64,000 bases of DNA from Clavulina sp. PMI_390 (Eukaryota; Basidiomycota; Agaricomycetes; Cantharellales; Hydnaceae). Every line of letters starts with the position of its first letter. Position 1 is the stretch's first letter. Below, piece by piece: positions 22,909-35,157 of this stretch. Position numbers and translations under genes: made by a program. The notes under the pieces were generated by a model. It did no database searches and was not told the DNA's origin. It worked only from the letters and a program-made list of their open reading frames with translations. Where the stretch lies: positions 154,505 through 218,504 of the forward strand of contig WIDE01000054.1 in NCBI GenBank assembly GCA_015039315.1, read 5' to 3'.

Positions 22909-25900
22909 ATGAGCCCGATCAAACAACCTCCTCACAGTGCTGGCCGACGGTTGGTCGGGCTGAGGACTGCCATTGACCCTAACCAAATTCCATCCGTTCC
23001 AGAGGTCTCGTTGGAGGATCAATTCGTCTGGTCATCACAGCCGTTCTATACCTGTGACACCCAGCACACTATCCCTCTGTCTACTTCAGTCTACAACACC
23101 GTTGATCAAGGTAGCGAGCGAGCGGCTTTCTGTTGGCTACGAGCTGCTTACTGAGAGCGAATCAATAGGCAATTCCTCCCCACGTTTCATTCGCGCTACC
23201 ACCTACGCATTTCCACACTCAAGTGACCTCGCCTCCACCTGCGAATTGCCTCTGGCTGCTATCGTCCAGCCATTCTCGCGCCAGAGGGCGGAGGAATCAG
23301 CGATCCCTGTCGTCGATCCTGGTCCTGATGGGCCTCTACGATGCTCTGAGTGCCGGGGCTACGTGAATCCTTGGACAGTTTGGACTTTGTCTGGCAATCA
23401 TTGGGTCTGTAATTTGTGTGGCACAGAATCTATGGGTGGGTGAAAGTCATGGCTGTGTGAATCATCGCATTCTGATGAAGCATTCGTGTAGTTCCCCAAA
23501 ATTACTTTTCTCCACTAGACCCTAACGGAAGGAGAGTGGACCTGCAGAATCGCCCGGAGCTGCGACATGGGACCGTTGATTTTATTGTCCCCAAAGAATA
23601 TTGGGCCCCGAAACCCGCACCAAATATGGATGACTCCTTCATACAATCGATCCCACCATCTGCTGAACGTAGGAAACCAGACTGCCTAAGAACTTTATTT
23701 GTCATCGATGTGAGCATGCCGTCAGTAGCGTGCGGCGCCGTCGGTGATATCTGCGATTCGCTAAGATCTTTGCTCTGCTCTGACGAGCCGACGAGGGCTG
23801 GCTGGCGAGTCGGGTTTTTAACTTTCTCATCATCCCTGCATTTTTACGAGTTTTCGGTGCGGCCCTTTTCTACTATATGGCCCAATCAACTCCCCTCACT
23901 AAACCATGGCTTCAGTCAGACAAAACTCAGCCGTCTATCCTAGTTGTATCTGATCTCGACGATGTGTTCTGTCCAGTACAAGCAGATCACGCATACGTCG
24001 AACCCCGCTCACACAGGTCAGCCCACTTTGCCTGTGATACTGTCCTATTTCTGATCTCATAAGCTTAGGACTGAAATTGAGGCCACATTATCTCTAATAA
24101 AGAATCAATTTGCGGATGCCTATGACGACCGACGAGCCACCTTTTCTGCATTCTCAGGCGCTCTGGCTAGTCTTGTGAGACGTTTTATCCGCGTTCCATA
24201 CTACTGGCAAGGTCCTGAAGCCTTTATGTCAGGCTGAATCTGGCGGGCAAGTCATTGCCTTTACCTCTGAGCTGGCGAACTACGGGCCGCAACCACTTCC
24301 TCGTCGGGATGAAGTTTCCATCGTAGGCACGGACAAGGAGCGCCACCTGTTTACATCCCAGAACGAAGCATGGTCCATGCTTGGAACGGAGTTTGCAGAG
24401 CGAGGCATTGGCGTAACCCTGTTTGCATTGCCCAACCAACCATGTGATCTCTCCACCCTGGGTGCGTTGGCTCCAAGCATCCTTGTGATTTCCAGTGAAC
24501 ATTAGGCAATAGGTACCCTGAGCTCGGTAACGGGAGGCGATATCTTCTATCATCCGCGATATCAGCCCCCACGAGATGCACCAACCTTATTATCTCAATT
24601 GCAGCAACTGTTTGGCCGAGACACCTTATACGACATTAGAATTCATACCCGGGTATCCTCTGGTATTACTCCAATTAAAATTCATCTCGAGAATATTACT
24701 GATGCCTACTTCCCAGGACTTCGCGTGACAGGGTGCTATGGAAGCTTTGTAGAATCTGTAACAGAAGATCTGGTCATTGGGTCCATGGACTCAGAGAAAT
24801 CCATTTGCATTAACCTGGCACATGACAAGCAATTAGATGCCCGAAAGGATGTTTATCTGCAATGCGCTGTGCTCTACACGTCTTCTATTGGGCAGAGGCG
24901 GGTACGATTGCTGAACCTTGCGCTCGGTACCGCCAGCCTTGCGCACAATGTGTATCGGTTTGGGGACGTGCATGCCGTCGTCACTTATTTTGCAAAGATG
25001 GGTGCGTTCCGAGCGTTCATGATCAAACTTGCAGGGTGCATATAACTCCGTTTAGCTGTACACTCCACGCCATCCAAGGGTCTCATGCCCATCAAGGAAG
25101 CATTTACCGATCGATGTGCCTCTCTTCTACTTGCCTACCGCCGTCAATGTGCAGCATCCACGCTCCCAACTCAAGTATGCGGTTTGAGAACCTGTGCTTA
25201 TTGGCCCAACTAATAATGTTTGATATTCCAGTTGATTCTCCCTGAGTCGCTCAAGCTGCTACCAATCTATGGGCTCGGCATTCTCAAAGATCTATCTTTG
25301 CGAGGTGCGGTGCTTATCTTGAGGCAAAGTTACGTCGTGGCCTGATTTAAAACTTTTTATGAGGTGGATCCATATCCTACGATGTTCGCACTTGCGCAGC
25401 ACAAAAACTCCGGACTATGGGTGTGGCATCCACTGCAGAGCATTTATACCCTTCGATGTTTGCCATCCATGCACTCGATCAAGATGATGCAAGAAAACAC
25501 CCTAGCACTGGTTGGATTCCTCTTCCGATCCCGACCCGCCCGTCTTACCTATTTATGGAGTCCAGTGGCGTTTATCTAATTGGCAAGTGCTTTCATTGTC
25601 CAAATCATGCTCTCTTTGTTGAAAGGGTACACTACTCAGACAATAATATTATCTCAATACTGTGGGTGGGCTCTGCGGTCACACCAGAGTTGTTGCAAGA
25701 CCTCTTTGGAACCACGTCGATAGAAGCAATATCTCCGACGGTGCGATTTATACAGTCCACTCAAGATTTGGAGCTTATCTTACTATGTTTACCCTCCAGT
25801 CACCGCTACAGCCTGGCTCGTTGGTAGGCTCGCAGGTCGAGAATATTCTCGCCGTACTAGAAAATAGACGTGGGGGTCTGAAGATCCCTCTCCGCATTGC

Positions 25901-26191
25901 CCGTCAAGATCGTGACGCGATAGAAATCGAGTTTAGCAACATGCTTGTGGAGGACCAGAACAATGACGCAATGTCATCTACCGATTGTGAGTCCATATAT
26001 AGCAGTGTTTGTTCGTGGCACTGAGACTGGTAGCCGGCTCACATAGACATCTGCCATGTCCACAAACTTATCAACACCGCCGTAAGGAATCTCTTCGTTT
26101 ATTTCACTTGCACAACTTCACAATGTTTGCCTCCCAATAGCTGAATTCAAACACCTCCATCGGAGGTTACAATTTTTGGACCGGATGGTAG
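22909..26191 (+). CDS. SFB3: COPII coat subunit of the Sec24C/D type (Sfb3/Lst1)
   Basis: Sec24-family proteins pair with Sec23 and select cargo into COPII vesicles at the endoplasmic reticulum. The start is [15 protein letters not shown], soon followed by [20 protein letters not shown], a Sec24C/D landmark. The zinc finger is [17 protein letters not shown] ... [10 protein letters not shown] (23330-23440). The trunk reads [16 protein letters not shown] and [11 protein letters not shown]. Later parts include [37 protein letters not shown] and the gelsolin-like segment [31 protein letters not shown]. These match human SEC24C/D and yeast Sfb3 better than canonical Sec24. The Pro/Gln-rich N-terminal extension usual in this family is almost absent. 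More than ten introns break the gene, and my C-terminus (a final intron 26083-26143, ending ...WTGW) is the least certain part. It is probably the paralogue for special cargo. Confidence 0.85.
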
Positions 26192-26586
26192 CATTGTTTT
26201 CTAATGATTTCTAACATATCATGTTCCCCAATGGAGACGCTGTTCATTATGACCGCTTCAATGAAATGGCTCACGTGACTGAACCGCTTTGTGTACACCC
26301 GTTTGCCCCGCTAACATTTCGCGAAACGCGTTGCTGTTGGCTCGGCCAACCGCGACAGTAGCTCCTCATACATTCTTGAGCCGGGTGGGCTTATCCAGAA
26401 ACTCAATTGCGCCCGGCTTGCGTGTCCGTTCATCTGTAAGTTGTTCCTCGCTTTACCTGCTCAACATGCGTAGTGTTTGTGATTCCCCCTAGCTGACCCG
26501 ACGCGTTGCGCCGGATAGATCTCTCCCGCACGCTCATTACACACAATTAGCTTATCTGACGGGTACCTTCTCTACTCGTCGGCAGC
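26192..26586 (+). promoter_or_regulatory. Upstream region of the Num1/Mcp5-like gene with an E-box palindrome
   Basis: No gene is supported here. The palindrome TCACGTGA (an E-box of the CACGTG class bound by bHLH factors) lies at 26271-26278, 309 bases before the start codon. CT-rich stretches follow at 26430-26570. A short open frame at 26289-26492 has no recognisable content. Confidence 0.4.
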
Positions 26587-29500
26587 ATGCCTGCGCTCTT
26601 CCCCGAGCATAATGGGGCGCAGGTCGCTGACTACAACACTACCAATGGCTCAAGCTCGGAAACATTCCATGAACATCTCAGGACCCTTATCGAGGACAAG
26701 GAAAAACAGCTTGTTCTAGTTGGTACTCTGGGTCAACGGTTTCTCTCCCAACAGGTTGAACTGGAGGAGCGCATGAGGCAGTTAGATGAAATTGCAGCTA
26801 GCGACGGCCACCAACTCGAGAATCAATCCGCAGATCTTGCTGGTCAAATCAGGGCCTGGGAGGATGAGAACCAACAAATGTGGGCGGCGGCGTTGACTAT
26901 CAGTTCACAAGTGAGTTCATGCTCCCCTACCCTTAGCTCCTTTCAGGTGCTAACTCAACTCGTAGATGACAGCAGGTGGAGGAGACACTAATCGGTCTAT
27001 GTCCTTCAGCTTTGATCATTCCTCCCAAGTGGCAAGCTCATTCGATGAAGATGACTTCAACCCTCCACGCGAAACTGGGCCGTCAGCAGCGCAGTCGTCT
27101 CGGCGAGCGAAGAATGCAGGGATCAATCGGCCGAATTCAGTTGGTGAGTTAGATTGGTACGAAGATGTGAGTACCTCCACTGCTATGGAACTCATGACTG
27201 TCATCTGAGGTAGAGTTCGCCACGGAGATCGGAAACCAGTTAACTCGAGAGATTCGTCGGGTCCAGGCTCTGTTGAGCGAGCGTGACAAAGCACTACAAG
27301 ATCTCAAAGAGGAACGTGATGATCTCCAACGTCTCGTTGAATCTCTTGAGGCGGCTTTAAAAGAGCGTCAGGATGCTGCAGGTTTGTCGCCCACTTTTAG
27401 TATGCCGTTCGCAGACAGCCCATACAATCCAATTCTACAGAAAAGTTCAAGGATGAGAATTGGAATCTTGAGTACCAAGTCCAAGAGCTAACGTCAAAGC
27501 TCGCCGAATCGACGGCGGACAGACAACGTGCTGAGTCCGAAGCGAAGCGCCTCACAAAACAGCTGACCACGGTTAGAGAGACTGTTGACAACCAGAAGGC
27601 CGACTTGGAACGGTTGCAGATGTCGCACGACGACCTCAAGTCCAAGCATGAAACCGATGTGGCTCAAATGCGGAAGACTAACGCTGGTCTCCAACGCGAA
27701 AAGAGCGACCTACAGACGGTTGCCGATACCTTGAGGGCGGAGATCGCTCAGAAAGCCCGCGCACTCCCCAACCGTTTTGGCTCGCCTGTCACACCTTCCG
27801 ATTCGCACATGGATCAAGATGATGTATTCACAGGCGGTGGTTCTCGCCGAAAACACGACGTCAGCGCTTTCAAGTCCCCTGACGTTGATGAGTTCGACGC
27901 TTCCCCAGATCCATCTCCTTCCAAACCATCCCTTGGGCTCAACACTCAATCTAATGAAGTTGATGCCCTCAAGCAATCACTTGCCCATGCTCATCGTCAA
28001 ATGCAGAGTCTCAAGAACTCCGTGCAGCGTGAAAAAGAGCTCAAACTAGATGCGCGGCGTCGTCTCGCTTTGGAAACAGGGTCTCCGGGCGAATGGGAAG
28101 ATGAAGAAGATGGGCTTGATGGGTCACCTAACCTATCCCGCTCACGCAATGGCCTCGCGCGCAGCCAACGTCGTACTCCGCGTGGCAGAGGACCTAGTCA
28201 ATTCAGTGTCGCTCGACAGCTGGCCATGGCGCAAGCTGAACGTGCTCTCGAGGAAGCAGGTTCTCCGGACCGTTCGGTTTCACACCACAACATCGTCGCT
28301 GACGAGGAACACTCCCCTTTCTTCGAACCTTCCAGCCGACCAACCAGTGTTGATGGTATGGACCCCGCATTTGCGAATATTCTCAGGTCGGCGCCTTCTG
28401 TCGAGTCAGTCGGAGCCGAGGCTCCAAGTCTACCCCCGAATCCTCGCCGTCGTGGTGGCGGCGCATTTGTGGCAGAGCCGAGGCCCTCGTCTTTGGTGAA
28501 CGAGCCACCATCTGCTCTTGCTTCAGAACTCAGCGCCTTATCTGGTGATCTTCCTGACGTCACTGATGACTTCCTGGACAATACAACGTATGGCTACTAC
28601 TCAAAACCAGCTACTGCTGATATTAGTATCCAGTGCGATCCTCCCGAGGAGTTTGTTCCCGTCTCTCCGCCAGCCACCACAGCAGTTGCTGTCCAATGCG
28701 ACTTGATTGAGGCTCAGCCAATGAAGGAAACCGGAGAGATCTCGGTTCAAGCGTCCGCAGTCCTCCCCAGCCTCGCCTCCATCGCCACGCAAACGTCCCC
28801 CGATCCCATACCGATGCAGCCCGAGCTGCGCGTCGCTTCAGTTGGAACTGACGCGGAAATTATTGTTGAACGTTCTCAAGTCTCTGTTTCTACTATCCCA
28901 TTGGAGGTTTTGAATTGTGCAGTTCAGACCGATGTGGCTGAAATGGAGGTGCAAACTGTCTCCATTGATACGTCAGATCGTCTGGAAACCATTCAACCAG
29001 TCCCTTCAAACAATCAGCTACTTCCACTGTCCTCGGATGTTGCTGTCCCTCGTGCGTCCTTCTACGGCCGACCAGCAGCAGCTTCAGGTCGGCCTGTGGC
29101 CATGTTGTTTGATGACGAGTCCGAAGCCGATACGGAGACTGAAACTGAGGGTGAATACGTGGATGCTCGAGAAACCGAGCAGACCCCGTCCAGCTCGGTT
29201 CAAGACTTCCATTCGGTTGAGTCACCCAGCGAGGAAAGCGAAGCAGATAGCATTCACACCAGTGTTGCGCCATTCCCGGGACGGCTAATGGGAATGAGGT
29301 CTCGGCATGATTCGTATGCCACCACCAGGGCGGCGATCACACCAAGCACGAAACCAGCTACCAAGGATATATCGATGCAGACTGACCCTTGGACTCCAGT
29401 GGTCACTCCGCCTGTGCTACCTACGACAATTGCGTTCCAGCGCGCCGGATCCTCTCAACCCTTCCAGTTCATACCGCCGTCTCCGGCGAAATCCACCCCG

Positions 29501-31369
29501 TCATCGCTGGCCATTGCCGCAAACATTGTTAAATCCCCAATGCAGCAGAGCGGTAGTTTTGGATCTCGCGCCCACGCATCATCAACAGCTAGCTCAGAAG
29601 CAAAGGCTGACAATGATGACACTACAACGACGTCCTTGCTATCCTTCGCATCGATCGACAAGACCCGCCCTCCCACAATGTCTTTACCCCCTCCTCCAAA
29701 TATGCCTCCTCCCACCACCATCCCTCTCAAGAAGTCATCCGTTCCCCCTCCACGGCCCACGTCACCCCCGCCACCTGAACTCATCCAGCGGGCCACAACG
29801 CCAACTTTTGGCCGCCAAAGTTCCTTACACGTCCCTGGAGTGCGAGCTCCCCGCACCAGCCTTGGCAGCCAACCACTTCCAGACCTACGGCAACCTCCAT
29901 CAATGTCTAGCTTCCGTTCCAGTAATAACATTGTCCCAAGAGCCATTACTCGATCTGGCCCTCCGCCACCGACCTTTGTGGACCCTCTGGGGGATCGTGG
30001 ACAAATATCTCAAATGTCACTTGTATCAGGGTACACTGGCCCACGTTCACGAAGGGCATCAATAGCTTCTTCGAGATCTAGCGAGAGAGGCATTGATATG
30101 ACTCCTTCTCAGCCCACAGCAGTCCCCATGGCCTCCTCGACCGATCCCGCGGTCATCCATGCCATCACGCAAACCATGATCGGCGAATTCCTTTTCAAAT
30201 ACACACGCCGAGTTGTGGGCAAGGGTCATGGTGAAAAGCGGCATAAACGATTCTTTTGGGTCCACCCATATACAAGAACGCTCTATTGGAGTTCTGCTGA
30301 CCCAGGGGCTTCTCATGTGGGCGAATCGAATGCGAAAAGTGGTCAGTATCCCATTCTCAAACAGTCATTCCTATTCTCACACGCTATACCACAGCCTACA
30401 TTGACGGTGTAAAGCAAGTTATTGATCCCAACCCACTACCACCAGGGTTGCATCAGTACAGCATCATTGTTTACACACCCCAACGTGAAATGAAGTTCAC
30501 CGCTCCAACCAAAGAACGGCATGAGATTTGGTTCAAGGTGAGCGAGAGGACTTCGTGGATGACAATAGCTAATTTCTTTGTAGGCCTTGACTTATTTACT
30601 CGACAAACCGGCCTCGTCCTTGATCAGCACCCCTGCAGGCGCAATGTCTTCCTCGCCTATGGTAACGCGAACCAGATCAAGTACGACCGGAATGGTCAGT
30701 GAAGACGGCGTTCTTCGTGGCCGTAATGCAGTGATGGCTAGTCCTGCGAGTGTACGGACAGCTCTCTCGAATGAATCAGCCGATTCTTGGAATATCACCC
30801 CACGTGTTCGCGGCGGCATGTCCCACCTGTCTCCTCCATCAGTCGGTCGGCGTGCGGGGACCCCCGCAGCTGAGTACATGCGCACATACACTGACCAGGC
30901 CCATCGTCCCACGTTCCCCGACACATATAGTCCTACAAAGACTACGAGGTCGCTTCAGCAGCGTTTTGAAGATGCGTTGGACAACCATGAAGATGATGAC
31001 TACGAAAATGTCGACCCAAATATGGGGCCTGGTGATTTCCAGCTCCACTCAGACCCTGGTTTTGAGGGACTCCCCAATGTTCGTGCATGCTGTGAGGGCG
31101 AGCATGATCTAGGGGACTTGATGGGGAAAGGCCATCATCATCATCACCACCACCACCACCATCAACCAAATTATGGCTCCATACGGCCTTCTTCCCGCCT
31201 ATCCAATCGTTCGCGAAACGAGCATTTTTCGCCGAGTTCACGCCCAGTGTCTCCATCTGCCTTCAGTGGTCGTTCTCGTAGTGGTTCGCAGCGATCTGAC
31301 GGTGCAAGCCTGTTCAACCTTCGTTTTGGTTCCAAGCGATCTACCAAATCTTCAGCTCCACCATTTTAG
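26587..31369 (+). CDS. Num1/Mcp5-type cortical anchor with PH domain
   Basis: The N-terminal quarter is coiled coil (LEERMRQLDEIAAS, LTREIRRVQALLSERDKALQ, LAESTADRQRAESEAKRL). The centre is a very long low-complexity region rich in Ser, Pro and acidic residues with several repeats of an ISIQCDP/ISMQTDP/VAVQCDL type (28620-29400). The C-terminal PH domain starts IHAITQTMIGEFLFKYTRR (30150) and includes KRHKRFFWVHPYTRTLYW and REMKFTAPTKERHEIWFKAL. This matches the Mcp5/Num1 PH family, which binds PI(4,5)P2 at the plasma membrane and anchors dynein and mitochondria to the cell cortex. Near the end, ten histidines in a row (31135-31164) precede a Ser/Arg-rich tail ending SAPPF. Introns are visible near 26910, 27165, 27382, 30340 and 30538. 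Start ATG at 26587, stop TAG at 31367-31369. Confidence 0.88.
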
Positions 31370-31472
31370 TTTCAACCTAAACTGTCATTCACTCGATTTT
31401 TTTTTATCTACCAAATCTTCAGCTCCACCATTTTAGTTTCAACCTAAACTGTCATTCACTCGATTTTTTTTT
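31339..31472 (+). repeat. 67-bp tandem duplication spanning the stop codon of the Num1-like gene
   Basis: Two copies, 31339-31405 and 31406-31472, begin ATCTACCAAATCTTCAGC and end in a run of T (nine, then ten). Apart from the length of the T run they look identical. The first copy encodes the last ten residues and the stop codon. The second copy is therefore untranslated, although it still spells the same peptide and stop. Confidence 0.95.
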
Positions 31473-31794
31473 TCTTGCTCTGGCTCTTATTTGAATCGTC
31501 TTTACTCTCGTTGTATCTTTCGTCTAGTCGTCGCGTTTGATACCCCTGGATCAATCTTTAAACGTAATCGCAATATCACTCATTAGTCTTGGAATTCCAT
31601 GTGCAACAAGATTGTCTAAAATGAAGCACATCATCATATTATGGTAATGAGAAAGAGGTATGTAGGTCGTTATCATGAAGAAGAGACTGAGGGGTATTTG
31701 GACAGGTGATAGCAGTCAAAGTGAGCGTAGACAACTGCAGCCGCTACAAGGATTCAGAGAGCTATCAATTGACAGGGCCGTGGTGCTTAGAAAG

Positions 31795-34616
31795 CTAAAC
31801 CTTCGGTATTCCTCCGAGCAGTATGACCTTTTCCTTCAATACTGTTGGGTAGCTGTTCATCAAGTGTGAGAGTGCTCGGAGATCTTCCGTATCAAGCAAG
31901 GTGACGGTGAGTTTGGGCTAAGCAAGAGAATGTCAACGGGCAAAGAATACACAATTAGATTTGGCTTGCTCACCGCTCCCTTCACACCAAAAGCCCTAAC
32001 AACTTTGAACCTGGAAATAGAGAAGGAACATCAGCCTCTATTAAACGTTGGTAACTAGCACACCGACGCACAGTTTCTCGCCCAGCTGCTGCTTTTGCTG
32101 AGGAACTGGTTTGTTCAAGAGACTATCTACGAAGTCATCTGTGCTGCGCATGACGAGAGGGTCTGCTTTGGGTAACGGCAACCCGCGGATTTCTTGGGAA
32201 TTGGCGAGCCGCACTATTTCCTTGGCTGGGAGGGCGGCAAGTGACTTGAGAGTGTACGGGGGTGGTGTGGTGCCTTGGCTTGCTGCTGGCTTAGACGTAG
32301 CATCGGCTGATGCTTCAAAGCTATTTGCGACCGAAGGAACAGCTGGAGCGGATGAGGCTTTAAGGCTGTCGTCTATCGGAGAGGGGGTGGGACGTCCAGC
32401 CGCAGGGGGGGCGCTCTGATTTGAAGAGGGAGGTTCGTCGTCAGCTTGGAGTACAGCCTGCGCTTCAGATACTTTGCTACGAAGGTGTTCTTGGTTGAAC
32501 AGGCATAAAGCGCGTTCCTTCTTTGGCAACGTGAGCAGCAGCTCCACAATGGATGAGGTGGATTCGGAGTCAATGCCGAGCCCTGAAACAGCCGATACTA
32601 GTCGCTCCTTCTCGGGCTTCGGCGATGCAGCACTACCAATGGAGGAGAGTGCCGATGATGGCGTTCCGTGTACACTCGGTTGGGGTGACGATAGTGTTAA
32701 GGCAGAAAGCCCGACGACAGGATCTCCTGGGATCTGGGTTGCCTTCTCTTTCTCCACGCTTTCAATGGCAGACTTCACCTGGACCTCAAAGACCTCACGC
32801 TCATGAAGGGCTTGGACGATTTCGGAGAGTGGCGAGCCAGCGAGTTTGTCAACTACAGCATCCAGGTGGATCATTGGAACAGACTGCAGGGCCTCAGCTT
32901 GGCGACGGATTTCGCCTTTCAGAATATCGTTCCGAAGCACAGGTGACAAAGACTGGAGGTCATCCACATTCCAAGACATATTCAGGCTCCCTGTGAGAGC
33001 AGCCTGTTCGGGGTGTAAAGTGATGAGAAACACAGCGCTTAATGACACGTAAGAGGCCATTGTACACACATTGTAGTAACTCCCAGAGCTTCTGCGGGGT
33101 CGATCAGAATTGATAGCGTGCTCCCCACCATCGCTGATAGCTGGGCTGGAGGGACCGCTGTTCCTCCTTGCGGCGCCAGGTGTATCAGAAAAGCGCTGCG
33201 CGAGTTTCTCCTGGCGCAACTGCTTTGGTTCATGGAATCGGACCTGGATGGTCTTTCCCCGAACCTGCTTCCCATTCATAGCGTTTAGAGCTGCACTAGC
33301 TTGCTCAGGTTGTTGATATGATACGAAACCAAAGCCACGACTCTGCCCATTGTCGCCTCGCATAACTCGCGCACTGACTATTTGACCAAACTAATCCACA
33401 ACGAAGTTAGGGAACACAGGTACTTCAAAAGTCGAAACACTTACCGTTCGAAAGAAGTTGAATAGATCGTTTGAGTCGATGCTGAGATCCAGATTCTATT
33501 CGGACAAATTTACATGAGCTGGTAGAAACCAAGAACCAAGGACTGCGTACCTTGCAAAACAAATTGCAAGGGTCAACCAGACCGCTGTGACTTGGATAGC
33601 CTGCTGGAGCATATTGGACTTGTTGACCAGGACCTAAGAAAAAGATGGCTTAACCGGGGAAACCTAGGACATCACGCCAATGCCGTACCATGGTGAAAAA
33701 GAGTTGGCTCTGTTGGTACTGGTGATGCAGGATAGCCATACTGTAATTCCAAATGTTGCATTACTATTTGAAGAGGAGCATCGATTTTTGAGAGTAAACA
33801 AGCCAGAGTTACTCACTTGATTGGGGTAGAGAACACCGGGACTTTGTGGTACTGGGGAGTAGTTCAGGGGGGCTCCTGAGGGTATGAATGGCGCAGCCTG
33901 AACATTAAGGTCTGTGCGATGGATGCCTGTGGCTTTTCGTGGCTGGTAAGCCTGAATAGTGATATTGACGCCCCCGATGTCGGCGTATTGTAGCTCGAGT
34001 TCGGCAGTCTTGGCGTCGTCCTCTTCCCAATATTCTACCACTCCAATATCGTCGCCGAAGGTAGAGCGAGCACTGATCGATGCGATCGGGCCGTAAGAGC
34101 GAAAGAGGTCAAAGAGGTATGCATCCGAAACATCCGGAGGGAGCTGTTTTATGAGACGCAGTTGAGCGCGTGCTGGTGGTAGAGATTGATTCTGATCGGG
34201 GGAAAATGGTGAGAGACGAATGAGACAGTAGGGTGACGGGGGTTGCAAATTTCGCCCTTGTAGCGTGGCTAGGGCTTTCTCGGCTGGATGAGACGGAACG
34301 GTATGTTGACCTCAGTATTGGAGAAATAAATATAAATTGTGAAAACAGACCAGACGCCAGAAATTTAAAATCAATCTCGCCTTTGAAACATTCGATCAGA
34401 ACGCGTTGGAAGTAAGTTAGATGGTAGTGGAGTCTTACCGTGCTTTTGGTTAGTGGTTTGGTCCAAACGAATTTGTGGTCTGAGGGGAACACATGCTTCA
34501 AAAGCACGCGCGAGATCGGCGTCAGTCACGTCGGGCGCGAGGCCGGCGATGTAGAGACGCGGCTGAGAGAGAAAAGGGTGCGGCGCTTGAGATGTAGAGG
34601 CGGAATACCCCTCCAT
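31795..34616 (-). CDS. RRM4: Rrm4-type RNA-binding protein: three RRMs and three MLLE domains
   Basis: The product starts MEGYSASTSQAPHPF. RRM1 begins PRLYIAGLAPDVTDADLARA (34570), RRM2 begins AQLRLIKQLPPDVSDAYLFD (34175), and after a spacer RRM3 begins CNLFCKNLDLSIDSNDLFNF (33570) and contains the RNP1 motif SRGFGFVSY. The C-terminal half carries three MLLE (PABC-like) domains: DAVVDKLAGSPLSEIVQALH (about 32830), SIVELLLTLPKKERAL (about 32550), and a split last one, PQQKQQLGEKL joined over introns to TVTLLDTEDLRALSHLMNSY (31870). Poly(A)-binding proteins have four RRMs and one MLLE. Three plus three is the layout of Ustilago maydis Rrm4, which binds endosomes through its last MLLE and carries mRNA along microtubules. 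Seven or more introns. Stop TAG at 31795-31797; the final two exons extend about 250 bases beyond the longest open frame. Confidence 0.75.
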
Positions 34617-35157
34617 TTGAGACCACAAAAGGGAAAACTTGGGACGACCTTTTCAGTGGCCAAGCGACAAATAGATACCAATAGCTTGAGAGGGGCACGT
34701 GACCCACGATGCCGTGCTCTCCCTGTGCATCCTAACCTCATGACAATAGTACAGAGTGTAACAATAGCGCGATCACTGAGTATTCCACACCATGAGCCAC
34801 AAAGACAGAACATATGGAACTTGGCAGCCATAACATTTTCATTTCAGGTATCCTCAAGCCTTGAACAGTGAGGAAAATAAACTGTCGGATAGTGGGCTCT
34901 CGTCCGGCTACTGTTAACGCTCGGCAGCATCGTCATATGTGCCCTTGGTCTCGTTCGAGCGACAAAATATTACGGTCCCGAGGGAGGAGGCACCCAACAT
35001 CCCAAAAAGGAAGTTGAGTGGATGAGCGGCCCGTGTTTGGCTCGGAGACAATACGCCAAACAGTAGCGACCATTATCACTCTGTTTCGCCCAACAAGGTT
35101 GGATCATCAGAGCAATCGCTCAAGTCGGCGACCGCGTGCGACGGCGACAACGCCACA
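34617..35157. promoter_or_regulatory. Shared divergent promoter region of the Rrm4 and Zn2Cys6 genes
   Basis: These 541 bases separate two genes that are transcribed away from each other. A CACGTG E-box lies at 34696-34701, 80 bases before the Rrm4 start. No conserved coding content is seen, although short frames run through it. Confidence 0.5.

Noticed and set aside
29455..29946. Long glycine-rich open frame antisense to the Num1-like gene
   Set aside because: It is the mirror of a proline/serine-rich coding region, where antisense stops are rare. No start context, domain or introns.
29307..30065. Long plus-strand frame overlapping the Num1-like gene
   Set aside because: It lies in another frame of the same low-complexity coding exon, and its residue content (Arg, His, Pro, Leu) is that of a shifted frame.
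31135..31164. Ten histidines as a sign of vector contamination
   Set aside because: The run is inside a continuous fungal exon with natural sequence on both sides and mixed codons.
31795..34616. Naming the three-RRM protein a poly(A)-binding protein (Pab1)
   Set aside because: Pab1 has four RRMs and one MLLE; here there are three RRMs with a spacer and three MLLE-like segments.
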